From: Betaproteobacteria bacterium | Lineage (GTDB): Bacteria; Pseudomonadota; Gammaproteobacteria; Burkholderiales; SG8-41 | NCBI GenBank assembly: GCA_028292065.1 | Contig: JAQGNC010000576.1 | Coordinates: forward strand, 1 to 17,610 | Reading direction: 5' to 3' | Length of the DNA: 17,610 nucleotides | Part shown: in pieces, positions 6,872 to 13,265 of the stretch | How the letters are laid out: the number at the start of each line of letters is the position of its first letter | How positions within the stretch are numbered: position 1 is the first letter of the stretch | The notes under the pieces: generated by a model | The model's database searches: none | What the model saw: only the letters and a program-made list of their open reading frames with translations | What the model was told of the DNA's origin: nothing | Translations under genes and position numbers: made by a program

Positions 6872-7849
6872 TCAGTCGAGTGTAAGCCCCAGCGTCTTTA
6901 TGATCCTGCCCCACTTCGCCGATTCCGCTTTTGCAAACTGCGCGAACTGCTCCGGCGAGCTGCCGACGGGCTCTGCGCCGATGGCCTGAAGTCGCTCGCG
7001 TACCTCGGCGGCGTTGACGACCGCGACCGCTTCACGATTGAGACGAGTCACGACGTCCCGCGTGGTCGCCGCAGGCGCCGCGAGCCCGAACCAGCCGATC
7101 GCTTCATATCCCGGCAGCGCGGCCTCGCTGATCGTCGGCAGCTCGGGCATCAGCGCCGAGCGCTTGCCCGCGGTCACCGCCAGCGCGCGCAGCTTGCCGG
7201 CCTTCACCTGCGGCAACGCTGTCGGCATACCGTCGAACATGAGCTGGACCTGCGCGGTCATGATGTCGATGTGCGCGAGCGGGCTCGCCTTGTAGACGAC
7301 GTGTACCATGTCGATGCCGGACATCGATTTGAAGAGCTCGCCTGAAAGATGAATCGAGCCGCCCGCGCCCGACGACGCGAACGTGAGCTTGCCGGGGTTC
7401 GACTTGCCGTAGGCGATCAGCTCTTTAACCGATTTCGCGGCAAGCGACGGGCTCACGACGAGCACATTGGTGTTGCTCGTTACCTGCGTGATCGGCGCGA
7501 AAGCCGTCGCCTGGTTGAAAGGCATCTGCTTGAACAGATGCTGATTGATCGAGATGACGCTCGCGGCGCCGAGGAGAATCGTGTAGCCGTCGGCCGGCGC
7601 TTTGGCGACGATCTCCGCGCCGATGTTCCCTCCCGCACCGGGACGGTTGTCGACGATCACCTGCTGGCCCATCGCGTCGCCCATCCTGACGCTGAGAGTG
7701 CGCGCAAGGATGTCGGAGATGCTGCCGGCGCCGAAAGGCACGATCATGCGGATCGGTTTGGCAGGAAAACTTCTGGTGTCTGCGGCAGCGGCCGCGGTGC
7801 TGAAGAGGGCGCAGCCGAACAGCGCCAGGATTACCGGTTTGTGTGTCAT
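6872..7849 (-). CDS. Bug/TctC family periplasmic substrate receptor (Bug 3)
   Basis: This 325-residue PF03401 receptor starts at the ATG at 7849, which has GGAG nine bases upstream. An in-frame ATG at 7864 has AAGG touching it, which is too close. The signal peptide runs MTHKPVILALFGCALFSTAAAAA, with cleavage near residue 23. The mature protein reads SFPAKPIRMIVPFGAGSISDILARTLS, VIVDNRPGAGGNIGAEIVAKAP, ADGYTILLG, LTFASSGAGGSIHLSGELF and VHVVYKASPLAHIDIMTAQVQLMFDG. The first ligand-binding loop is FGAGSISD instead of the common PPGGGTD, and VPYKG is VVYKA, so it is the most divergent of the five in the binding segments. It lies downstream of the SOD-rhodanese gene in the same direction. Ligand unknown. 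Confidence 0.92.
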   Translation of the reverse strand: MTHKPVILALFGCALFSTAAAAADTRSFPAKPIRMIVPFGAGSISDILARTLSVRMGDAMGQQVIVDNRPGAGGNIGAEIVAKAPADGYTILLGAASVISINQHLFKQMPFNQATAFAPITQVTSNTNVLVVSPSLAAKSVKELIAYGKSNPGKLTFASSGAGGSIHLSGELFKSMSGIDMVHVVYKASPLAHIDIMTAQVQLMFDGMPTALPQVKAGKLRALAVTAGKRSALMPELPTISEAALPGYEAIGWFGLAAPAATTRDVVTRLNREAVAVVNAAEVRERLQAIGAEPVGSSPEQFAQFAKAESAKWGRIIKTLGLTLD

Positions 7850-7963
7850 CGACCTCGACTCCATCCTTACGGTCGCTTTCGGGTGAATAGCGATGGGCAA
7901 GGATGATACACGCGGCCCCCGATCGTTTATTCAGCGGGTGGATGGCCTGAGTCCGAACGCAAT

Positions 7964-7998
7964 GCGCGCGGCGCCGTCGTGAGACTCGAGCCGCGCGC
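7964..7998 (-). terminator. Possible stem-loop after the SOD-rhodanese gene
   Basis: GCGCGCGGC (7964-7972) and GCCGCGCGC (7990-7998) form a perfect 9-bp stem with a 17-base loop, starting 17 bp past the stop codon at 8015. There is no T-run after it on the minus strand, so it is not a classical intrinsic terminator; it may slow polymerase or protect the 3' end. Confidence 0.35.
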
Positions 7999-8014
7999 TT
8001 TGCACACCGACTTT

Positions 8015-8968
8015 TCAGGCGTTCAGCTTCACCGCGCCGCCGATCGCCCTCCACGCCGTGTGGCCGCCTTTCATGTATTTCGCGTCGAGTCCCGCGTCCC
8101 TGAGCGCAATCGCGGTCTTGCACCCGACGTGAAAGCCGTAGACGCAGAAGACGACCACCGGATCAGTCTTCGACAATTCACCGGCCCACTCCTGGACGCG
8201 ATCGGGATCGCGCCAGACCGCTCCTTCGATGATGTCCCGGGTGCGCGAGACGAAGTGACGCGGACGCGCGTCGATGAATTGCACCGCCTTGCCCGCTTCA
8301 AGCATCGCGGACACCTCCTCGACGCCCACGCCCTGCAGATCGCCGAACTCCGGCTGCACCAGCGGGCGCGGCGGCTCGACTTTAGACGCGTCTTCGAAGC
8401 GGCCTTCGACCGCTTTCCAGTCGACATTGCGCATGAAAGCGTCGATATACGCCGTCGCGTTCGCGCCGAAGTCGATGTGGTACGCGTGCTCGTACATGTC
8501 GAGCGCGAGCACCGGCACGCCGCCCGCGATGCTTTGGCTGTGCTCGGATGCGTACTGGTTGATGAGGCGCCTGTCGCGCGGCACGTAGATCAGGACGACC
8601 CAGCCCGACCCGCCGGAGAGGCCTTTCGCCATCGCAACGAACTCGTCGCGCCAGCGGTCGACCGAACCGAAGTCGCGCACGAGCGCGTCGGCGAGTGTTT
8701 TCGTCGGCTTGCCGTCGCCGCCGAGGCTCGCGAAATAAAGCTCGTGGAGCAGGGTGGAATTGAGCGCGATCAGCTCTTCGCGCTTGAGCCCGTTGACGAC
8801 GTAACCGGGAGCGCTCGCGAAATCGAGCGACCCGAGCTGCGCGGTGATCGCGTTCAGGCGGCGGAGCGCACCGCCGTAGTTGTTTTCGTAATGGCTTTCG
8901 ATGAGTTGCAGCGAAAGGCCATTGAGCGTCCACGGACGGCAGTAGATCGGTGTGAGCGGATATCTCAT
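8015..8968 (-). CDS. Fe/Mn superoxide dismutase-like domain fused to a rhodanese domain
   Basis: This 317-residue protein has two domains. Residues 1-190 align with Fe/Mn superoxide dismutase; the four metal ligands H26, H75, D157 and H161 (SHYENN, LLHELYF, LDMYEHAYHIDFG) fall within two residues of E. coli SodB H26, H73, D156 and H160. Several conserved second-shell residues differ: the usual HYxKHHxxY reads HYENNYGGA, removing a His and the gateway Tyr34; WEHAY reads YEHAY; GSGWxWL reads GSGWVVL; and His143 takes roughly the MnSOD Gln146 place. Residues 213-312 form a rhodanese domain: FIDARPRHFVS at 231-241, the loop CVYGFHVG at 275-282 with Cys275 as the sulfur acceptor candidate, and YMKGGHTAW at 298-306. 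There is no signal peptide, so it is cytosolic. The ATG at 8968 follows GGGAG by seven bases; one at 8986 has no such site. Dismutase activity is uncertain. Confidence 0.88.
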   Translation of the reverse strand: MRYPLTPIYCRPWTLNGLSLQLIESHYENNYGGALRRLNAITAQLGSLDFASAPGYVVNGLKREELIALNSTLLHELYFASLGGDGKPTKTLADALVRDFGSVDRWRDEFVAMAKGLSGGSGWVVLIYVPRDRRLINQYASEHSQSIAGGVPVLALDMYEHAYHIDFGANATAYIDAFMRNVDWKAVEGRFEDASKVEPPRPLVQPEFGDLQGVGVEEVSAMLEAGKAVQFIDARPRHFVSRTRDIIEGAVWRDPDRVQEWAGELSKTDPVVVFCVYGFHVGCKTAIALRDAGLDAKYMKGGHTAWRAIGGAVKLNA

Positions 8969-9101
8969 GTCGAGTCTCCCGAACATTCACCGGCCGGCGG
9001 GGACAGGTCGCGCGACGCGCTTGCGCACACGCATGAGTCAGAAAGCACGCGAGAGGCCGCAGGCCTCGTCGGTATGCTTCGATCATGTGTGAGGAGTGAT
9101 C

Positions 9102-9164
9102 GCATTTCGCCGCGTAAACCTGTGCCCCATCGAGCCGGGACCACGCAGAGCTTGGGCGAAATGC
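9102..9164 (-). promoter_or_regulatory. 10-bp inverted repeat in the probable SOD-rhodanese leader
   Basis: GCATTTCGCC (9102-9111) and GGCGAAATGC (9155-9164) are perfect reverse complements with 43 bp between them. Both lie between the candidate promoter at 9207-9234 and the start codon at 8968, so they could fold in the leader RNA or serve as a split operator. I do not recognise a known riboswitch in it. Confidence 0.35.
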
Positions 9165-9206
9165 CTGGGGACGACCGGGCGTCTGCGTGAGCCCGATGGC
9201 AATGAC

Positions 9207-9234
9207 TTTATAGCAAGGATGCATCGCTCATCAA
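9207..9234 (-). promoter_or_regulatory. Candidate sigma70 promoter for the SOD-rhodanese gene
   Basis: On the minus strand TTGATG (9234-9229, four of six consensus bases) and TATAAA (9212-9207, five of six) are 16 bp apart, in the only AT-rich patch of this GC-rich gap. It would give a leader of about 230 bases before the start codon, which is long. The upstream oxidoreductase stops at 9401, about 170 bp away. Confidence 0.4.
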
Positions 9235-9400
9235 GCGGTTCGTCGACTAGCGGCGTTTGGGCCGAACTGCAGAAACCCGCCCGATCCCGGCCTTCCTGCT
9301 CAAGGGGAAGGAGAGTTATCCCTGTCGGGACGAGAGTCCCCTCCGCTCCAGCGGCGTGCCTGGTAGTGGTTCAGGGCGGCGATGCGAGCCCGGCGAGCCG

Positions 9401-10489
9401 TCACTGCGCGAGCGGCAACGTCACCGGCCTCCCGGTCTGCACCGAGTGCTCGATCGCAAGCGTGGCTTCGAGCGTCGCGCGCGCTTCGTGGGGGGTGGCG
9501 AGCACGCACGGGCGGCCCATCGACAGGTAATCGAGCCACGCCCGAGTCTCGCTGGCGATAGGGCCGTAGAACTCCCCGAGCGCCCAGTCGCCCGGCGTGC
9601 CGCTTTGCAGGAAAACCATGTTGACGTCGTGATTCGGCAGGTAGACGTGCGGGATGCCTTTCTCGCTGTACATGATCTGGTCGGTGTGATCGTCGTCGAG
9701 GATCATCACGCCCCCGGTGCCGAGCAGCTCGACTCGCGCGGCGTGTCCGAGCGCGGGATATTTCTCGGGAAGCGCATAGCTCACGCCGAGATTCACGACG
9801 GTGCCGTCGTCGTAGGTCAGGATCGCATAGCTCACGTCGGAGACGTCGTGTCCGGCCTGCTTCAGCACCCCCATCTGGCCTCGTGCGTACACTTCGGCGA
9901 GACGCTTGCCGCCGAGCAGCCAGTTCATGAGGTCGACGTAATACGTGAGCGCATCGACGATCGGCGTGGCGTGCGGATTTCGCTGCAGCATCGCGAGCGC
10001 CTGCGAGCGCGAGTTGAAAACACGCGCCGCCCCGCCGACCGGATCGCCGAGGCGGCCTTGCAGGATCTGCTCTTTCGCGATCAGGTAGCGCTCCTTGTAG
10101 CGCCGGCTGTAGCCGACGCGCACGTCGGCCCCGCTTTTCTCGATCGCCCTGAGCACGCGGTCCGCATCGGCGACGGTCAGCGCGAGCGGCTTTTCGACGA
10201 GCACGCGCTTACCCCTCTCGATCGCCTTGACGATCGGCTCCACGTGCTCGCCTTCGCTCGTCGAGACGATCACGGCGTTCACGTCGGGATGCGAAATGAT
10301 GTCGTCGTTGCTCGTGCTGTGCACCTGCGCCCCGACGGTGGAGGCGAGCTTGCGCGCCGCGCCGTCGTTCTGATCCGACACTGCGATGAAGCGCACCGCC
10401 GGGTGGGCCGCGGCGAGCCGCGCGCGAAGGGTGCCGATGCGGCCCGAACCGACGATCGCGAGCCCTATCGGCTTCACGTCGACCGGCAT
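9401..10489 (-). CDS. Gfo/Idh/MocA family NAD(P)-dependent oxidoreductase
   Basis: This 362-residue protein has an N-terminal Rossmann domain (GLAIVGSGRIG at 9-19, acidic D39 after strand 2, the EKPLAL signature at 99-104) and the C-terminal alpha/beta domain of GFO_IDH_MocA. Relatives such as inositol 2-dehydrogenase oxidise sugars, polyols and related hydroxyl compounds in the cytoplasm. The catalytic segment is usually DxxxHxxDxxxW. Here it reads VDALTYYVDLMNW at 178-190, with Tyr183 in the His place, so the chemistry may differ; the usual Lys of EKP (K100) is kept. The start at 10489 follows AAAGGAC and shares one base with the upstream CMD gene's stop (TGATG), which implies translational coupling. 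The frame is open further upstream through the CMD gene in another phase, but that carries no domain. Substrate unknown. Confidence 0.9.
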   Translation of the reverse strand: MPVDVKPIGLAIVGSGRIGTLRARLAAAHPAVRFIAVSDQNDGAARKLASTVGAQVHSTSNDDIISHPDVNAVIVSTSEGEHVEPIVKAIERGKRVLVEKPLALTVADADRVLRAIEKSGADVRVGYSRRYKERYLIAKEQILQGRLGDPVGGAARVFNSRSQALAMLQRNPHATPIVDALTYYVDLMNWLLGGKRLAEVYARGQMGVLKQAGHDVSDVSYAILTYDDGTVVNLGVSYALPEKYPALGHAARVELLGTGGVMILDDDHTDQIMYSEKGIPHVYLPNHDVNMVFLQSGTPGDWALGEFYGPIASETRAWLDYLSMGRPCVLATPHEARATLEATLAIEHSVQTGRPVTLPLAQ

Positions 10490-10935
10490 CAGCGGCGTCC
10501 TTTCGAGCGCGTGGAAGCGGGCTTCGTGCTTTGCGCGCCGTCCCATCGCTCGAGCGCCTGCCGCGCGATTCTCGTGCCTCTGAGCGCCGCGGGAAAGCCG
10601 CAGTAGACCGCCGCCTGCATGAGGATTTCGAGGATCTCGTCCTGGGTGACGCCGTTGCGCAGCGCCGCCTCGACGTGAAGCTCGAGCTCCTCCGGCTTGT
10701 CGAGCGCGATGAGGAACGCGATGTTGAGCATGCTGCGGGTCTTGTGCGGCAGCCCCGGACGCGCCCATACGAGCCCCCACGCGCGAGTCGCCATCTCCTG
10801 CATCGGCTTGGTGAACTCGCTCGCCGACGCGAACTGGCGCTCGACGTACTCGGCGGTCAGCACTTTCTTGCGGACCTTGAGGCCTTCTTCGAAAAGGTCG
10901 TCTTTCTTCATGGTCTTTACTTTGGTTTTCGGCAT
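10489..10935 (-). CDS. Carboxymuconolactone decarboxylase (CMD) family protein
   Basis: This 148-residue, all-helical CMD family protein (PF02627) has the core RSMLNIAFLIALDKPEELELHVEAALRNG region at about 67-95, VTQDEILEILMQAAVYCGFPAAL at 96-118 and a basic tail ending STRSKGRR. It resembles the PcaC-type group, which turns 4-carboxymuconolactone into 3-oxoadipate enol-lactone. The AhpD-type CxxC pair is absent; the only Cys is C112, so a peroxidase-type disulfide role is unlikely. The ATG at 10935 has AAAGGAG six bases upstream. A CCCTCTCCCC hairpin lies just before the ribosome site. The gene overlaps the oxidoreductase by one base, so the two are probably made together. No other protocatechuate-pathway gene is seen here, so the exact reaction is open. 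Confidence 0.88.
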   Translation of the reverse strand: MPKTKVKTMKKDDLFEEGLKVRKKVLTAEYVERQFASASEFTKPMQEMATRAWGLVWARPGLPHKTRSMLNIAFLIALDKPEELELHVEAALRNGVTQDEILEILMQAAVYCGFPAALRGTRIARQALERWDGAQSTKPASTRSKGRR

Positions 10936-10961
10936 CGGAAACTCCTTTCCCCTCACCCCGG

Positions 10962-10985
10962 CCCTCTCCCCTATTGGGGCGAGGG
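10962..10985. repeat. GC-rich hairpin repeat between Bug 4 and CMD
   Basis: CCCTCTCCCC (10962-10971) faces GGGGCGAGGG (10976-10985) across TATT, with one mismatched pair. It carries the CTCACCCCGGCCC flank typical of this dispersed family. It stands in the 60-bp gap between the Bug 4 stop and the CMD start, where it could attenuate read-through or separate expression of the two genes. Confidence 0.8.
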
Positions 10986-10995
10986 AGACGTTCAA

Positions 10996-11961
10996 CTACT
11001 CGGCCTTGATCCCCGCCTCGCGTATCACGCGTCCCCACTTCGCGATCTCTGACTTGATGTATGCACCGAATTCCGCAGGCGTGCCGCCGACCGGCTCGAT
11101 GCCTTGCGCGCCGAGCTTCTCACGCATGTCGGGCATCGCGAGAATTTTGACGGTGTCCTGATGCAGGCGAGTCACGATCGCGGCAGGCGTGCCTGCGGGC
11201 GCGAGAAGACCATACCACGTGGACGCCTCGTACCCTTTGACGCTCTCCCCGATCGTCGGCAGCTCGGGCATCGTCTGCGAACGCTTCTCTGTCGTCACGG
11301 CGATCGGGCGCACCTTGCCGGATTTCACGTGAGGCATCGCCGCGGGCATGGTCGCGAACATGAGCTGCATCTGGCCCGAGATCGTGTCGACCAAGGCCGG
11401 CCCGCCGCCTTTGTAGGGCACGTGCACCATGTCCACTTTCGCGAGAATCTTGAGGAGCTCGCCTGCGAGATGGGAGCTGCTCCCGACCCCTGCCGACGGG
11501 AAGTTGAGCACGCCGGGCTTCGCTTTGGCGAGCGCGACGAGGTCCTTCACCGTTTTCACCGGCACCGTCGGGTTGACTACGAGGATGTTCGGCGTGATCG
11601 CCACCAGGCTCACCGGCGCGAAATCCTTGACCGGGTCGTACGGCAATTTTTTGAAGAGGCTGACGTTGATCGCGTTCGGCGCGACGTTTCCCATGAGCAG
11701 CGTGTAGCCGTCGGGGTTCGCCCGCGCGGCGAGCTCGCTTCCGATGTTGCCGCTCGCACCGCCGCGGTTGTCTATCACCACGGTATGGCCGAGCGTCTCG
11801 GTGAGCTTTTGCGCCATCACGCGCCCGACGATATCGGTGCCGCCGCCGGGCGGATATGCGACGATCATGCGCACCGGGCGCGTGGGCCAGGCGTCGGCGG
11901 CATACGCGGCGACAGGCGCGACGGCGCACAGCGCGAGGAGAACGGTGGAACGAAACTGCAT
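10996..11961 (-). CDS. Bug/TctC family periplasmic substrate receptor (Bug 4)
   Basis: This 321-residue PF03401 receptor starts at the ATG at 11961, five bases after GGAG; an in-frame GTG just before it is too close to that site. The signal peptide is MQFRSTVLLALCAVAPVAAYA, with cleavage after AYA near residue 21. The mature protein reads ADAWPTRPVRMIVAYPPGGGTDIVGRVMAQKL, VVIDNRGGASGNIGSELAARAN, PDGYTLLMGN, LNFPSAGVGSSSHLAGELL and VHVPYKGGGPALVDTISGQMQLMFAT, all in textbook order, and ends in a REAGIKAE tail like Bug 1. It has the canonical PPGGGTD loop and the closest match to the family consensus. It lies directly ahead of the CMD-oxidoreductase pair, so it may bring in their substrate; that link is inference. 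Confidence 0.93.
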   Translation of the reverse strand: MQFRSTVLLALCAVAPVAAYAADAWPTRPVRMIVAYPPGGGTDIVGRVMAQKLTETLGHTVVIDNRGGASGNIGSELAARANPDGYTLLMGNVAPNAINVSLFKKLPYDPVKDFAPVSLVAITPNILVVNPTVPVKTVKDLVALAKAKPGVLNFPSAGVGSSSHLAGELLKILAKVDMVHVPYKGGGPALVDTISGQMQLMFATMPAAMPHVKSGKVRPIAVTTEKRSQTMPELPTIGESVKGYEASTWYGLLAPAGTPAAIVTRLHQDTVKILAMPDMREKLGAQGIEPVGGTPAEFGAYIKSEIAKWGRVIREAGIKAE

Positions 11962-12006
11962 CACTACTCCTTCAGTGTTCGATTACGCCCGCGGCGCACG
12001 GGCGCA

Positions 12007-12031
12007 CGGCTGCAGGCGAGGCGCCTGCGCT
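12007..12031. repeat. GCAGGCG/CGCCTGC palindrome, first copy of an identical 25-mer
   Basis: GCAGGCG (12012-12018) and CGCCTGC (12022-12028) form a 7-bp stem over AGG. The surrounding 25 bases are identical to 17397-17421. It occupies the short gap between the Bug 5 stop and the Bug 4 start. Confidence 0.85.
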
Positions 12032-12057
12032 ACTCGGTCGCGCACCCGAGGGTTGAA

Positions 12058-13035
12058 TCAATCGACGTGAACGTTCGCCTCCTTCACCACCTTCGCCCAC
12101 TTTGCGATTTCGGATTTCATGAACCTGCCGAGCTCTTCGGGGGTGCTGCCGATCGGCTCCAGCGCCGATTTCGCCAGCACCGATTTCATTTCGGGCTGGC
12201 TCGCCGCACGCAGTATCTCGCCGTTGAGCTTCATGACGATCTCGCGCGGGGTGCCGGCGGGCGCGAGAAACGCGTACCAGACGCCCGCGTCGAAACCGGG
12301 GAGCGCCGCTTCGGCGATCGTCGGCAGGTCGACACCGGTCAGGCGCCGCGCGGTGCTGACCCCGAGCGGGCGCAGTCGCCCGCTCTCCATCTGCGGCTTG
12401 GCGGTCGCATAAGGTGAAAAGATCACCTGCGCTTCGCCGGCGATGACGGCGGTGAGCGCCTGGCCGCCGCCTTTGTACGGGATGTGGAGCATCTTCACCT
12501 TCGCCGTGCTGTTCAGGAGCTCGTTGGCGAGATGGCCTCCGCTGCCGCTGCCCGACGAGGCGTAGGTAAGCTGGTCCGGACGCGCGCGTGCGAGCGCGAT
12601 CAGGTCTTTCACCGATTTCACCGGCAGCGAAGGATGGACGAGCAGGATGTATGGGCCGCTCGCGAGCAGGGTGATCGGCTCGTAATCCTTGAGCGGATCG
12701 TACGGCAGCTTCCTGTAGAGCGCCGGATTGACCGCGAGCTGCGCCGTCAGCGCGAAAACGATCGTATGTCCGTCGGGCGGCGCCTTGGCCGCGACCTCCA
12801 TGCCGATGTTGCCGCCGGCGCCGCCGCGATTGTCGATGATCACCTGTTGCTTCAGGTGCTCGCCCAGGCGCTGCGCGAGCGGCCTCACGATGGTGTCGGA
12901 ACCGCCGCCGGGCGGATACGGCAGGATGAGACGTATCGGTTTGGTGGGGAAGCTCGCGGCAGTCTGCGCGTGAGCGCAGCTGCCCGAAAAGAAGGCGATC
13001 GCAGACATCCATGCGGCAGCGTTTACAGTCTTCAT
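12058..13035 (-). CDS. Bug/TctC family periplasmic substrate receptor (Bug 5)
   Basis: This 325-residue PF03401 receptor starts at the ATG at 13035, which has GGAG six bases upstream. The open frame reaches back to 13167 but that part does not resemble the family. The signal peptide is MKTVNAAAWMSAIAFFSGS with cleavage after AHA near residue 22. The mature protein reads FPTKPIRLILPYPPGGGSDTIVRPLAQRL, VIIDNRGGAGGNIGMEVAAKAP, PDGHTIVFAL, LTYASSGSGSGGHLANELL and LHIPYKGGGQALTAVIAGEAQVIFSP. The common GYT after PDG is GHT here, a small oddity. It is the first gene of the minus-strand run and faces the TldD gene across a 230-bp divergent gap, so it probably has its own promoter, which I could not place. 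Bug 4 follows 96 bp downstream. Confidence 0.93.
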   Translation of the reverse strand: MKTVNAAAWMSAIAFFSGSCAHAQTAASFPTKPIRLILPYPPGGGSDTIVRPLAQRLGEHLKQQVIIDNRGGAGGNIGMEVAAKAPPDGHTIVFALTAQLAVNPALYRKLPYDPLKDYEPITLLASGPYILLVHPSLPVKSVKDLIALARARPDQLTYASSGSGSGGHLANELLNSTAKVKMLHIPYKGGGQALTAVIAGEAQVIFSPYATAKPQMESGRLRPLGVSTARRLTGVDLPTIAEAALPGFDAGVWYAFLAPAGTPREIVMKLNGEILRAASQPEMKSVLAKSALEPIGSTPEELGRFMKSEIAKWAKVVKEANVHVD

Positions 13036-13265
13036 ATTCTTCTCCAGGTGCTGCGGCAGAAACAACGACGTCATCGGACAAGGAAGGTGACGCGCCGCCT
13101 CGCGGGAGAGCGGACAGTACAATAAGCGCTTTACGCGCGGCAAGGCGTGACGGCCGCTCAAAGCCAACCCGGCCCCATCCCGACCTCCCCCCCGAGGGTC
13201 CCTCCGGGACCTTCAGGGGGAGGGTTAGGGTGGGGGTGGGTTCAGCAGGTCCGAAGCGTGCTTGC
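13036..13265. other. Divergent intergenic region between Bug 5 and the TldD gene
   Basis: No gene is supported here. It should carry promoters for both directions, but I found no convincing pair of -35 and -10 boxes; TACAAT at 13119-13124 is a lone -10-like box for the plus strand. The right half is filled by a repeat (13184-13242). Confidence 0.5.
13184..13242. repeat. GC-rich nested hairpin repeat upstream of tldD-like gene
   Basis: Outer arms CCTCCCCC (13184-13191) and GGGGGAGG (13216-13223) enclose a second perfect stem, GGTCCC (13197-13202) with GGGACC (13206-13211). The flank TTAGGGTGGGGGTGGGTT (13225-13242) is the reverse complement of the flank at 2887-2903. It ends 24 bases before the proposed TldD start and may lie in its leader. 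Confidence 0.8.

Larger units (their letters stand above)
8987..9400. other. Gene-free region upstream of the SOD-rhodanese gene
   Basis: I see no supported gene here. Frames crossing it are high-GC open frames without a ribosome site or a recognisable domain. It holds a small palindrome GAGGCC-GCA-GGCCTC (9052-9066), a 10-bp inverted repeat (9102-9111 with 9155-9164) and a candidate minus-strand promoter (9207-9234). The right part, about 9290-9350, resembles the purine-rich repeat sequence seen elsewhere in the window but has no clear hairpin. Confidence 0.6.

Noticed and set aside
9401..11038. A 545-codon frame that would extend the oxidoreductase upstream through the CMD gene
   Set aside because: The extra part is low-complexity and out of phase with the well-supported CMD protein; the ATG at 10489 has a good ribosome site and opens the Rossmann fold.
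13119..13124. TACAAT as a -10 box for the TldD operon
   Set aside because: No acceptable -35 box lies 16-18 bp upstream, and the distance to the start is large.
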